Shown one piece after another: positions 54,369 to 63,694 of a stretch of 64,000 bases of DNA. Under the pieces are notes generated by a model that made no database searches, was not told the origin of the DNA, and saw nothing but the letters and a program-made list of their open reading frames with translations. Origin of the DNA: GYS-P2D sp964414425 (GTDB lineage: Bacteria > Bacteroidota > Bacteroidia > Chitinophagales > Saprospiraceae). The stretch spans positions 16,916 to 80,915 of the forward strand of contig CAYPWL010000012.1 in assembly GCA_964414425.1 (NCBI GenBank). The letters are read 5' to 3'. How positions within the stretch are numbered: position 1 is the first letter of the stretch; each line of letters starts with the position of its first letter. Made by a program: the position numbers and the translations under genes.

Positions 54369-56009
54369 TTAAATGTTGCGACCAGTGTTGATAACATTGA
54401 TACCATTGAATCGGGTAGTAGAGCATCCGTGTGACACTGCACTCACCTGACTCGGCTGTCCTTTTCCGTCAAAGAATGACCCAAACATGCGGTAATCGTT
54501 CTTATCACAGATCTTTGCTGTACTATTCCAAAACTCCTGAGTATTGGATTGATAAGCAGCATCGTTGATGAGGCCTTTGATCTCACCGTTTTCGATTTCG
54601 TATGTCAGTGTTCCTCCAAATTGGAAGTTATAACGCTGCTGATCGATAGAGTACGAACCACGTCCTACGAGGTATATTCCTTTCTCCACATCTTTGACCA
54701 TATCATCTATAGAGTATGGCTCTGTGCCTGGCTCCAATGATACATTTGGCATACGCTGAAATTGTACGTCATTCCAACTCTGTGAGTAGCAACATCCGTG
54801 AGATTCATTCTGATCGATCATATGAACTTGATCACGGATCGCCTGATAGTTGACCAAAATCCCGTTTCTTACCAGATCCCACTCTTTACACTTCACCCCT
54901 TCGTCATCGTAAGCTACTGCGCCGAGAGATCCTACTTGAGTCTTATCTGCAACCAGGTTGACGAGCTCATTACCGTAATTAAACTCTTTAGTCGACCACT
55001 TATCGAGTGTGGCGAAACTTGTGCCGGCATAATTTGCTTCATATCCGAGCACTCTGTCAAGCTCCAGTGGGTGACCTACGGACTCATGTATAGTTAATCC
55101 TAAGTGATTAGGCTCCAAGACAAGATCGTACTTCCCTGGTTCTACAGATGGCGCAGATAGCATCGCTCTGGCTTGCTTAGCACCTGCGATAGCATCATCG
55201 ATGATGTTGTATCTATTTCTATATAGAGTGATTCCTCCAGCACCTTTTACTTCTTCACTCGCATCTGGGATGAGATACTCATATCCTAAGCCCATAGGAG
55301 CACCTAAGCCTTGTCTGTTTTTAAACTTGCCCGTAGACTTATCTACTGCCGTAATGTTGAGTGTCGGCCAGATACGGTGTACATCTTGATCGATGTATGA
55401 CCCTTCTGTAGATGCGAAGTATTTCTGCTCATTTACGGAGAAAAGGGCAGAACTGATATAGTCAGCACCATTCTCTAATGCACGATTATTTGCTTCGAGT
55501 AATAGATCTACTTTTTCAGAAACAGGTACCTCCAGAGAGCTCTTAACGATAGGAGTCTTCCAACTCACATCGCCATGTCCCTTTACTGGAGCGAGTACGA
55601 CCTCTTCTGTTTGGATCTTACTATTGGCCTTAGCGATGGCTACAGCGAGTTCAGTAGCTTTCTTGATGCCGTCAGGAGTCACATCATTAGTCGAGGCAAA
55701 TCCCCATGTACCGTTAGTGATCACTCTAATGCCTATACCGAATGACTCGGTATTAACGGTATTCTGAACTTTCTTCTCTCTGGTAAATACAAATTGGTTG
55801 AGGTATCTACCGATTCTTGCATCAGCATAAGTTGCACCAAGCTTCTGTGCGGTATTGAGCGCTACATCTGCCAGTACTTTTTTCTCAGCAACTGCTAATC
55901 CAGGATTGATGAGCTCACTCGCATGGATGCTCTTACCTAATATGGGTAGAGGTGCTGCGAGCATTCCTGCACCGGCACCTGCCATATATAAGAAATCGCG
56001 TCTTTTCAT
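54369..56009 (-). CDS. tldD: TldD-like metalloprotease with Tat signal
   Basis: A 546-residue protein. The N-terminus is a twin-arginine signal (MKRRDFLYMAGAGAGMLAAP), unusual for TldD proteins, which are classically cytoplasmic. The zinc motif HESVGH (about residue 308) is in LGLTIHESVGHPLELD, followed by the conserved YEANYAGTSFA. TldD/TldE act together on unfolded or modified peptides (for example microcin B17 and CcdA in E. coli). If the signal is used the pair would work outside the cytoplasm, with TldE carried along. Promoter is upstream of 56009, not resolved. Confidence 0.9.
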   Translation of the reverse strand: MKRRDFLYMAGAGAGMLAAPLPILGKSIHASELINPGLAVAEKKVLADVALNTAQKLGATYADARIGRYLNQFVFTREKKVQNTVNTESFGIGIRVITNGTWGFASTNDVTPDGIKKATELAVAIAKANSKIQTEEVVLAPVKGHGDVSWKTPIVKSSLEVPVSEKVDLLLEANNRALENGADYISSALFSVNEQKYFASTEGSYIDQDVHRIWPTLNITAVDKSTGKFKNRQGLGAPMGLGYEYLIPDASEEVKGAGGITLYRNRYNIIDDAIAGAKQARAMLSAPSVEPGKYDLVLEPNHLGLTIHESVGHPLELDRVLGYEANYAGTSFATLDKWSTKEFNYGNELVNLVADKTQVGSLGAVAYDDEGVKCKEWDLVRNGILVNYQAIRDQVHMIDQNESHGCCYSQSWNDVQFQRMPNVSLEPGTEPYSIDDMVKDVEKGIYLVGRGSYSIDQQRYNFQFGGTLTYEIENGEIKGLINDAAYQSNTQEFWNSTAKICDKNDYRMFGSFFDGKGQPSQVSAVSHGCSTTRFNGINVINTGRNI

Positions 56010-56211
56010 ATGATAATTTAAATTCTGTTTGATTAGGTCGATGCAGGATTGAACTGCAAAATTCTCTCGTAAATTAAATGAATCTTAGCACTACAAGGTT
56101 GCGACGGCTAATATTTAGAGGATTTTAAGATTTGAGTATATGTAATGGTCAGAATAAGACGACAACCTTATAGTCAACTTTGAATGGAAGTATTTCGATT
56201 TATTAGAGAGT

Positions 56212-59200
56212 ATGGATGTGGTTCGCTATCTTTTGGATTCAATACCAATAGATCTATCGATGAAACACATAATGGACAACTCGCAGTTCTTAGAGCGATT
56301 AGCAGAGATCGCTCAATCGACTGGTGAAGATTTCGACATCGTCCAATCAAAAGCTACTAAGTACCTCAAGGAGCTAAAGACTGAGCAGAATCCTTATGCC
56401 AGCTTGATTAGCTCTCGTATCATCGAACAATTGATGGCCCTCGCCTATGAGGAAACCATTGATGTAGATCCCGATGAGATTAAGAAGCTGTCTAAGATCA
56501 TGCTGCACAATTCTGTAGCATTCGTGATGACTCATAAGACTTACATCGACATGTTTGTGCTGGGCATCGCCTTGCTCCGTCATGGATTGCCATGGCCTAT
56601 AATCTTTGCTGGTGCGAATCTCAGCTTTCCAGGTTTCGCCCAGTTGGGACGTAAGATCGGATTGATATTTATCCGTAGATCATTTAAGGATAATCTGATC
56701 TACAAGCTCACGCTCAAGTATTATATCGCATCTCTGGTAGATGATCGTCAGCACTTTATGTGGTCCATAGAGGGCACCCGATCAAGAACAGGTAAGTTGG
56801 TATGGCCTAAGATGGGCATCTTGAAATATATCGCAGACGCAGAGCAAGAATCCACGGAGAATGTCAAGTATGTACCCGTATCTGTGGTCTATGACCTCAT
56901 ACCTGATGTACAGGATATGACTGCCGAAGGGCGTGGCAAGGAAAAGAAGTCAGAGAACCTGGCATGGATGATGAATTACATCCGCAATCTCAACAAGAAC
57001 TATGGCAAAATATCTCTGAGATTTGGTGAGCCTGTAGAAAAGAACCAAGAAGCGGTAGCCACGATACCTACTCTCGACTCTGCTGTTAGTGATCAGAAAT
57101 ATACATTGCCGAGATTTGCATTTGAGCTGGTACATGCGATCAATAGGATCACACCCGTTACGACGGCCTCCTTGATCTGCACAACACTGCTCTCCAAGTT
57201 TGCCTTGACTAAGACACAGATCTGCAATGATGTCGTAGCACTGATGGAACTGATCGAAGACAGAAAGGGCGACGCTCTCGTCGATCGAGGCGCGCCAATC
57301 GGCGATAGTGTACAATGTGCGATTAATCTTCTTAAACGAGCTAATATAATCAAGCAAGTAGGCGATGGTGTTAAGGCTAAGTATACTATTGTGACCTCGA
57401 GCTATCTGCCCGCTACGTATTATTCTAATATGTCCGTGCATCACTTCTACCATCGGGCATTCATAGAGTTGGCGTTGATCAAAACCCATGACAAGAAGCC
57501 CGCAGAGCGAACGATAGCGTTTTGGCAAGAGATCATGTCCTTAAGGAATGTCTTCAAGTTTGAGTTCTTCTACTCTAATAAGGCGCACTTCAGTGATGAG
57601 ATAGAAGACGGCTTGAGCTTCTTGCATGACGATTGGAAGTCACTCCTTGTCGGTAAGTCTGGATCAATTGAGGATCTGCTAAAGGAACAAAAGATATTTG
57701 TGTCGCATGTAGCCTTGTTTACCATAGTAGAGGCTTACAGAGTCGTATTACATACGATCTATCAATGGGACGACAACGATATATACAACAAGAAACACTT
57801 CCTTGATCAATGCCTGTTTACTGGCGAAGAGATGCATTGGCAGGGCAGTATCCATAGGGTAGAGTCTGTCTCTAAGCCATTTTTAATTAACGCGATTCGT
57901 CTATGCGAAAATCTAAAACTCATCCCGATTCCAAAGAAGGGAGAACGACAGAAAGTACATCAGATGATGTCGGATATGGAAGACATTGCTAATCGCATCA
58001 GCACATTGCAAGGATTCATCCTTAACCGAAGCGAGCAGCAAAAGCTCGCTCTTCCGATAGATCGCAGTGTGGTGCCTGGGTCTAAGACAGCGAGTATCAC
58101 AGCGCCAGTCATAGATGCCGAGTCTGGTCCACATATTGGAGCCTTCTTTGACTTGGATCGTACCTTAATCAAAGGCTTTAGTGCCAAGCAGTTTTTTCAG
58201 AGTCGCTTGCTAAGTGGACAGATGAGCTCTCGTGAGATCACGGCCCAGTTTAACGGTGTCATGGTCTATGCCACGGGCAATAAGAATTTTGCTGGTCTTG
58301 CAGCTATCGGTGCCATGGGCGTTAAAGGTGTTAGGGAACAGATCTTTATAAATGTCGGCGAAGAAGTCTATGAGAAGTACTTGGCTCAAGCCATATATCC
58401 CGAGTCGAGAGCGCTGGTTGCCGCCCACCTCGCCAAAGGACATACGGTTGCTATTATATCTGCTGCGACGCCGTATCAGGTGAATCCTATCGCTCGAGAC
58501 CTCAGTGTCGAGCATGTTATCTGTACGAGGATGGAGGTCAAGGATGGAAAGTTTACTGGTGAGATTGTCGAGCCCGCCTGCTGGGGTGATGGTAAAGCTA
58601 AAGCCGCCTTGGCTCTGGCAGAAGAGAAAGACTTGGACTTGAGCAAGAGCTACTTTTATACCGATAGCGTCTCAGATCTGCCATTGCTCGAATTAGTGGG
58701 TAAGCCACAACCGACTAATCCTGATCAAGAACTGTCTGCCATCTCATTCAAGAATGACTGGCCGATCTATCGATTTGATGATGTATTGCGTCCCGGCGTC
58801 GAGAATGTCATTCGCACCATGCTGGCTGCCAGTTCACTGATCCCGGCAGCAATAGCGGGAATGGCATCAGGGCTTTTGTCAGGGTCTCGCAGAGATGGTG
58901 TGAATAGTATGACTGCCGTGATAGGAGATCTCGGTACGACAGTGGCGGGTATGAAGCTGGCTGTCAAAGGAAAAGAGAATCTATGGCGCCAACGTCCCGC
59001 CGTGTTTCTGTTCAATCATCAGAGCAATGCAGACTTCCTGATCATGGCCAAACTGGTACGTAAAAATACTGTAGCTATCGCCAAGAAAGAATTAAAGTAC
59101 ACTCCAGTTGGTCCGCTCTTTCAGGCGGCAGGAGTGGTCTTCATCGACCGCAAGAATCGTGACAAAGCCATCGAGGCGCTGAAGCCGGTCATAGATGTGC

Positions 59201-59529
59201 TTAATAATGGCACCTCGGTTGCGATAGCACCAGAGGGCACTCGTAGCTATGACTATCAGTTAGGGCCATTTAAGAAAGGGGCCTTCCACTTGGCTATGAA
59301 AGCCAAAGTACCGATCATACCGATATGCATCATGAATGCGCATGATGTCATGCCTCGAGGGTCTAAGTTTATCAATCCTACAGTGGTTACGGTCAAGGTG
59401 CTCGATCCTATCTCTGTCGAAGGCTGGACTAAAGCCAACATGGATGCCAAGATTGAAGAAGTCAGAAATCTATACTTACGAGAACTGGGTCAGTTTGAAT
59501 TGTCTAATCCTGAAAAAATGCTCACATGA
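56212..59529 (+). CDS. PlsB-like acyltransferase / HAD-IB phosphatase / PlsC fusion
   Basis: A 1105-residue protein with three enzymatic domains. Residues about 90-300: acyltransferase of PlsB type, catalytic HKTYID (His108-x4-Asp) and EGTRSRTGK (about 187). Residues about 640-840: HAD-IB phosphatase with FFDLDRTLIKG (Asp647, Asp649) and a later D-S-x-S-D-L-P-L motif. Residues about 920-1090: PlsC acyltransferase, FNHQSNADFL (His936, Asp941), VFIDRKNRD and EGTRSYD (Glu1008). It overlaps gpsA by 4 bases. I infer that it acylates glycerol-3-phosphate at sn-1 and sn-2 and may dephosphorylate a product or intermediate. Mycobacterium tuberculosis has a similar order (PlsB2 next to a HAD-PlsC protein), but as separate genes. 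Confidence 0.88.
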   Translation: MDVVRYLLDSIPIDLSMKHIMDNSQFLERLAEIAQSTGEDFDIVQSKATKYLKELKTEQNPYASLISSRIIEQLMALAYEETIDVDPDEIKKLSKIMLHNSVAFVMTHKTYIDMFVLGIALLRHGLPWPIIFAGANLSFPGFAQLGRKIGLIFIRRSFKDNLIYKLTLKYYIASLVDDRQHFMWSIEGTRSRTGKLVWPKMGILKYIADAEQESTENVKYVPVSVVYDLIPDVQDMTAEGRGKEKKSENLAWMMNYIRNLNKNYGKISLRFGEPVEKNQEAVATIPTLDSAVSDQKYTLPRFAFELVHAINRITPVTTASLICTTLLSKFALTKTQICNDVVALMELIEDRKGDALVDRGAPIGDSVQCAINLLKRANIIKQVGDGVKAKYTIVTSSYLPATYYSNMSVHHFYHRAFIELALIKTHDKKPAERTIAFWQEIMSLRNVFKFEFFYSNKAHFSDEIEDGLSFLHDDWKSLLVGKSGSIEDLLKEQKIFVSHVALFTIVEAYRVVLHTIYQWDDNDIYNKKHFLDQCLFTGEEMHWQGSIHRVESVSKPFLINAIRLCENLKLIPIPKKGERQKVHQMMSDMEDIANRISTLQGFILNRSEQQKLALPIDRSVVPGSKTASITAPVIDAESGPHIGAFFDLDRTLIKGFSAKQFFQSRLLSGQMSSREITAQFNGVMVYATGNKNFAGLAAIGAMGVKGVREQIFINVGEEVYEKYLAQAIYPESRALVAAHLAKGHTVAIISAATPYQVNPIARDLSVEHVICTRMEVKDGKFTGEIVEPACWGDGKAKAALALAEEKDLDLSKSYFYTDSVSDLPLLELVGKPQPTNPDQELSAISFKNDWPIYRFDDVLRPGVENVIRTMLAASSLIPAAIAGMASGLLSGSRRDGVNSMTAVIGDLGTTVAGMKLAVKGKENLWRQRPAVFLFNHQSNADFLIMAKLVRKNTVAIAKKELKYTPVGPLFQAAGVVFIDRKNRDKAIEALKPVIDVLNNGTSVAIAPEGTRSYDYQLGPFKKGAFHLAMKAKVPIIPICIMNAHDVMPRGSKFINPTVVTVKVLDPISVEGWTKANMDAKIEEVRNLYLRELGQFELSNPEKMLT

Positions 59530-60521
59530 ATATAGCGGTATTAGGAGGTGGATCATGGGGGACGACGGTAGCATCACTGACTGCCAGAAATGCTCCTACC
59601 TTATTGTGGGCGCGCAATAGCGATACCGTTGATGAAATCAACACGCATCATACCAACTCAAGATATCTTAAGGATGCCAAACTCTATGGTGAACTACAAG
59701 CTCGTTATACCATCGAGGAAACCGTCAAAAATGCAGATGTCGTCGTCATGGGTATTCCTTCGCATAGCTTCCGATCAGTTATGGAGGAGGCCGGTCAATA
59801 CATTCGGCCCTGGGTACCCATTGTAAGCCTCACAAAGGGTCTCGAGCGCGGCACCAAGATGCGGATGACTCAAGTGATCGAATCTGTGATGCCTGGTCAT
59901 CCCGCAGGCGTGTTATCAGGGCCAAATCTCGCACGAGAGATCATAGCGGGGCAAGCTGCGGCGAGTGTCATCGCTATGGTCGATAAGCGCATAGGGCTGG
60001 AATTGCAGAAAATCTTCAGCTTAGGACTTTTTAGAGTCTATACGAACAATGACGTCATCGGGTGCGAACTCGGCGGAGCTCTTAAGAATGTCATCGCCAT
60101 TGCCGCAGGTATGGGAGACGGCGCAGGTGCTGGTGACAATACACGTGCTGCAGTCATCACTAGAGGACTGGCGGAGCTTACTCGATTAGGCGTCGCTATG
60201 GGCGGCAAGCGAAAGACCTTCTCAGGATTAGCAGGTATGGGTGATCTCGTAGCTACATGTAATAGCCCTCAGAGTCGTAATCGTACCGTAGGGTATGCAT
60301 TAGGTCAAGGCAGAGAACTCGATGAGATCATCAACAGCATGAACATGGTCGCCGAAGGGGTGAAGAGCTGCAAAGTCGTTATGGAGCTAGCACAAGAGTA
60401 TGGTATCGAGATGCCAATATCACATGAAGTTTATCGAGTCTGTCATGAGGGCTCTAATGTCAAGCAAGCCTTCCGAGGCTTGTTGCGGACAGCCAGTGGG
60501 TCGGAGTATGATCCGGGGTAA
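59526..60521 (+). CDS. gpsA: NAD(P)H glycerol-3-phosphate dehydrogenase
   Basis: A 331-residue enzyme that reduces dihydroxyacetone phosphate to sn-glycerol-3-phosphate, the backbone for phospholipids. The nucleotide-binding motif is IAVLGGGSWGTTVASL, then VSLTKGLERG, SGPNLAREI and GGALKNVIAIAAGMGDG with the catalytic lysine, and SRNRTVGYALGQGR. Length is normal. Translationally coupled (ATGA) to the acyltransferase fusion that would use its product. Confidence 0.95.
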   Translation: MNIAVLGGGSWGTTVASLTARNAPTLLWARNSDTVDEINTHHTNSRYLKDAKLYGELQARYTIEETVKNADVVVMGIPSHSFRSVMEEAGQYIRPWVPIVSLTKGLERGTKMRMTQVIESVMPGHPAGVLSGPNLAREIIAGQAAASVIAMVDKRIGLELQKIFSLGLFRVYTNNDVIGCELGGALKNVIAIAAGMGDGAGAGDNTRAAVITRGLAELTRLGVAMGGKRKTFSGLAGMGDLVATCNSPQSRNRTVGYALGQGRELDEIINSMNMVAEGVKSCKVVMELAQEYGIEMPISHEVYRVCHEGSNVKQAFRGLLRTASGSEYDPG

Positions 60522-60530
60522 CATATTGCT

Positions 60531-61400
60531 TTAATGTAAATACTCCTCAAGCTTATGCAAGCGATACTCTGGGGACGACTCAAAAAATAAATTGAGCAAA
60601 TTGAGATGCCCAGCACCATAGATGACCAAGATCCGATCATCTGGACTCGCCTCAATACGTTGTATGTTTCTGAATATTCTCAAGTTTCTGTTGAACCACC
60701 ATCCCGTAGTAAAATCTGCGCCAAACTGATCATTGGTTTCTGTTTCATACTTGAAGATACCTATGAGATAATCGCCCAGGCTTTTAGAGATTAAGTCGTC
60801 ACTATTCAGTCGTGTTAGCTCGGCTATGATACCTTCTGTTTTGAATATGGGTTTCTCCACCCTAAAAGACATCATAGGGCTATCTGGATTAGTGTATATG
60901 TAGTCAATAACGTCTTGTTGAGCGATGGTGTCGCTGCTCTCAAAAAGTTGGTTGATATCATCATAATCGGCACCCCAAGCGTCAACACAATAGATTTGAG
61001 GGAGATTTAGATTTTTAGCCAGACGGAAACCGATCTGTTGCTCCTCACTACGAGACAAGATATGCTTGCCATCTAAGTAAGATTGATACAATGAATCATA
61101 GGTGCTCTGATGTTGTGGTTCCCGCTCAATCACAATCTTTGTTGGTTTGAACGTTTCAATGCTGCTTACAATGTGCTCAATCTCTTGTTGATAGATAGAA
61201 TCCAATACATCAATTTTATCGTTTTCGTCCGTCTGAGCTATATCCAGATTTGGAAAGTTGAAGTGGAAAGAACCCAGAACTAATACGCTTGTCTGTTTTG
61301 GCAGAGGAGCAAGGTCAGTACTAGCGGCATTCGATTTACTCACTGCTTCCTGACAAGACATGGCAAAGGGCAATACAAGAAGTAGGATGACAAGCCTCAT
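60531..61400 (-). CDS. DUF5694 lipoprotein (TraB/ChaN-like)
   Basis: A 289-residue protein with a lipoprotein signal (MRLVILLLVLPFAMSC, Cys16). The core (VLVLGSFHFNFPNLD, PTKIVIEREP, YGAGHLNLLNLFF) has the two GxxH-type elements of the TraB/ChaN-like fold, annotated as DUF5694. It may be a periplasmic metal- or heme-dependent hydrolase; activity unknown. It converges with gpsA nine bases away. Confidence 0.8.
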   Translation of the reverse strand: MRLVILLLVLPFAMSCQEAVSKSNAASTDLAPLPKQTSVLVLGSFHFNFPNLDIAQTDENDKIDVLDSIYQQEIEHIVSSIETFKPTKIVIEREPQHQSTYDSLYQSYLDGKHILSRSEEQQIGFRLAKNLNLPQIYCVDAWGADYDDINQLFESSDTIAQQDVIDYIYTNPDSPMMSFRVEKPIFKTEGIIAELTRLNSDDLISKSLGDYLIGIFKYETETNDQFGADFTTGWWFNRNLRIFRNIQRIEASPDDRILVIYGAGHLNLLNLFFESSPEYRLHKLEEYLH

Positions 61401-61440
61401 GGTTTCTATTTACCAGAAGGACGGAGTAGAATGATGTGGG

Positions 61441-61845
61441 TTACAGTGTGCGACCCTTCCGATCAAACAAATAGACAATCCCATTAAGCGATACACCTGC
61501 CAAGATGAGATATAGACTGAGGCGAGTTAATGGTCGCTCAATCTGGGTGGGAGGCAGCTCGGCAAAGAATGCATAGATTACAAGAATAGATGAACCGATA
61601 ATGATGGCAGAACAGAAGATCTGCAGCTTATGCAGACTATCCTTCTTAAGTCGCTTATGATTGGTCCCGAGGGCAACATTGATCAATCCGAACAAAAGAA
61701 TGTACAAATGGCCTGCCCTAAACAAGGCACGTTTCATTAAGTCCATATCTGCCAAGTGCCCATGCTGATGATGCATATATTGACCCGTTAGCAGAAAGAC
61801 GACGATGATGAGTATACCTAAATAAAAGTGAATTTTGCCCAGCAT
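61441..61845 (-). CDS. small four-helix membrane protein
   Basis: A 134-residue inner-membrane protein with four predicted transmembrane helices. A His-rich loop HHQHGHLADMD follows the first helix. No specific family known to me. It starts 14 bases after the HigA chimera and precedes the DUF5694 gene on the same strand, so it may belong to the same transcript. Confidence 0.65.
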   Translation of the reverse strand: MLGKIHFYLGILIIVVFLLTGQYMHHQHGHLADMDLMKRALFRAGHLYILLFGLINVALGTNHKRLKKDSLHKLQIFCSAIIIGSSILVIYAFFAELPPTQIERPLTRLSLYLILAGVSLNGIVYLFDRKGRTL

Positions 61846-61859
61846 CAGATGCTTATGTG

Positions 61860-62780
61860 TTATGATGCGTATTGTATAATGGACTGTAGTTCATCATGAT
61901 TGGATTTGCCTTCTTCTTCTAAATCATAGTCGGCTTGTAAGCCTAACCAAAATTTAGCCGATGTTCCGAAGAACTTTGATAGCCTCAAGGCTGTATCTGC
62001 GGTCATTCTGCGTTTGCCTTTGATGATGGCACTTATACGAGTTTGAGGAATGAAGGTTTCCTTAGCTAGGCGGTAAGCTGTTATTTCCATGGGTTTGAGG
62101 AATTCTTCAAGGAGCACTTCTCCAGGATGTATATTGTTTAAGGTATCTACCATTTCTTGTCCGTCTAAGCCATCAGCAACACCCGAGTTGTGTTGGATAT
62201 AGTGTGTCGGATTGACGAGCGTGGTGAGGTTGTCCATTTTACCATTTAGTAAGACCTCGTCGATAAACTGCTCAACGACCTTCTTATTAGCCTCGGTCTT
62301 ATCGAGATCAGTTAGATCTGCTACACCATCAAATTGTGTTCTGCCGCTTGGATTAGGTGGCATCACTTCGGTGAGGTTGTCCCAGTGCTCGACGATCTTG
62401 CCATCCTCAAATCTAAATACATCAAAGGCGGCCTTGGGGCCGAAAAATTCATATTCTGTATGGGCGACAACATAGTTGCCATCTTCAAAGGCACGGATGA
62501 CATTGGCCTTAAAACCTCCTTCTGGCGCATTCTGCATCACCTCACCAAATCCTACTAATCCATCGCCGACCCCCAAGTTGTGCTGGATATACTTTTCCGG
62601 ATTGATATACGAGATCGGTGTCTGATCTCCTGTATTAAAGCTGTTGAGTAGGGCTACGACCTTTTCTGTGTTTGATAACTCCATGGGTACTTCTTCTTTT
62701 GATTGTGAAATTTTATTTGAATTACAACTGCTTAGGATACATCCAAAAGCAATTAGGCTACATAGTAATGCTGACTTCAT
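61860..62780 (-). CDS. higA: chimera: truncated SnoaL-like lipoprotein fused to HigA antitoxin
   Basis: One frame of 306 residues encodes two unrelated proteins. Residues 1-207 form a SnoaL-like (polyketide-cyclase/ester-cyclase fold) lipoprotein: lipobox LSSC with Cys19, one complete module (YIQHNLGVGDGLVGFGE... FDVFRFEDGKIVEHWDN), then a second module broken off at YIQHNSGVADGLDG. Residue Met210 (62151-62153) then starts a complete HigA-type XRE antitoxin: TLNNIHPGEVLLEEFLKP, IPQTRISAIIKGKRRMT, ALRLSKFFGTSAKFWLGLQ. Homologous HigA proteins begin exactly there. A deletion that removed the end of the lipoprotein and a likely higB toxin gene explains this best. HigA alone (97 residues) may still be made from 62153. 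Confidence 0.85.
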   Translation of the reverse strand: MKSALLCSLIAFGCILSSCNSNKISQSKEEVPMELSNTEKVVALLNSFNTGDQTPISYINPEKYIQHNLGVGDGLVGFGEVMQNAPEGGFKANVIRAFEDGNYVVAHTEYEFFGPKAAFDVFRFEDGKIVEHWDNLTEVMPPNPSGRTQFDGVADLTDLDKTEANKKVVEQFIDEVLLNGKMDNLTTLVNPTHYIQHNSGVADGLDGQEMVDTLNNIHPGEVLLEEFLKPMEITAYRLAKETFIPQTRISAIIKGKRRMTADTALRLSKFFGTSAKFWLGLQADYDLEEEGKSNHDELQSIIQYAS

Positions 62781-62881
62781 CTGTTTATATTTTGCTGTGA
62801 AATTGTATAGCGCAAAGATGAATTAGGCTGTAGTCAGCTCACTATAAAAAGAAGCGCAATCACTGTAAAAACAGGAAAGTC

Positions 62882-63694
62882 TTACTGTTGCGATCTGAAT
62901 TGCTCAGGGGTCGTCAGCGTCTGACGCTTAAAGTATTTGTAAAAGTTGGTGGTTTCCTCAAAGCCAGATTGATAAGCAATTTCTTTGATGGACAGCTCTG
63001 TATTGATCAGCAGGCGCTTGATTTGTTTGGTGCAGATCTCATCGATGAACTCCTTGGCAGACTTGTGGACGATGCTCTTAGTGATCGCATTGAGCGTCTT
63101 AGTACTAATGCCCATCATATTGGCGTAGTCTTGTACCCGAGTCGTAGTCGTGATATTCGTCTCTGCCAACTGCTGGAAGGCCACGAACTCCTTGAGATAC
63201 TTCCGCTCGAAGTCTAGCTGATTAGAATCCAACTTGATGCGAAATAGCTTAGTAATCAGGATGTGCAACTCACTGCGGATGATATTCAGCGAGTAATTGT
63301 CTTGCACCTTGAAATACTCCTTACTGATCCTATTGATGATCTCATAAACAGTATCGTAATCATGCCCTTGTAACTGAATCTTCGGGGCGGCAATCAACTC
63401 GTTGAACAGGAGCATCGTTTTTTGGGTCTCTATCTCTTGCAAGTAACTCACCAAAAACTCATCGGTAAACAGCAACAAGCTACCGCTCAGACTATGATCC
63501 TTGACAAACTTATGGATCTGGTCTTTTCTGATGGTGATTAAGGTCCCCTGTGAACACTCGATATCGCTAAAGTCAATGGTATGATACCCATAACCCGCCT
63601 CTATGAATAGTATGACATAGAACTCTACTCGATGTAGCGACTCTGGAGAGTGATCTAAATCGTCCCGATGGAGGAGATTCTCCACTCTGATCAT
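62882..63694 (-). CDS. AraC-family transcriptional regulator
   Basis: A 270-residue regulator with an N-terminal cupin-like sensor domain (VEFYVILFIEAGYGYHTIDF, then TLITIRKDQIHKF) and a C-terminal AraC double helix-turn-helix (MMGISTKTLNAITKSIVHKSA, then IKEIAYQSGFEETTNFYKYFK). From the ATG at 63694 the frame continues upstream without stop for about 47 codons; the nearest of these, including PKHIKFVND and QHPASQFD, look like the usual N-terminus of this family, but no ATG, GTG or TTG occurs there. The true start is therefore uncertain. Target genes are not known; it does not share a promoter with a pathway here. Confidence 0.88.
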   Translation of the reverse strand: MIRVENLLHRDDLDHSPESLHRVEFYVILFIEAGYGYHTIDFSDIECSQGTLITIRKDQIHKFVKDHSLSGSLLLFTDEFLVSYLQEIETQKTMLLFNELIAAPKIQLQGHDYDTVYEIINRISKEYFKVQDNYSLNIIRSELHILITKLFRIKLDSNQLDFERKYLKEFVAFQQLAETNITTTTRVQDYANMMGISTKTLNAITKSIVHKSAKEFIDEICTKQIKRLLINTELSIKEIAYQSGFEETTNFYKYFKRQTLTTPEQFRSQQ

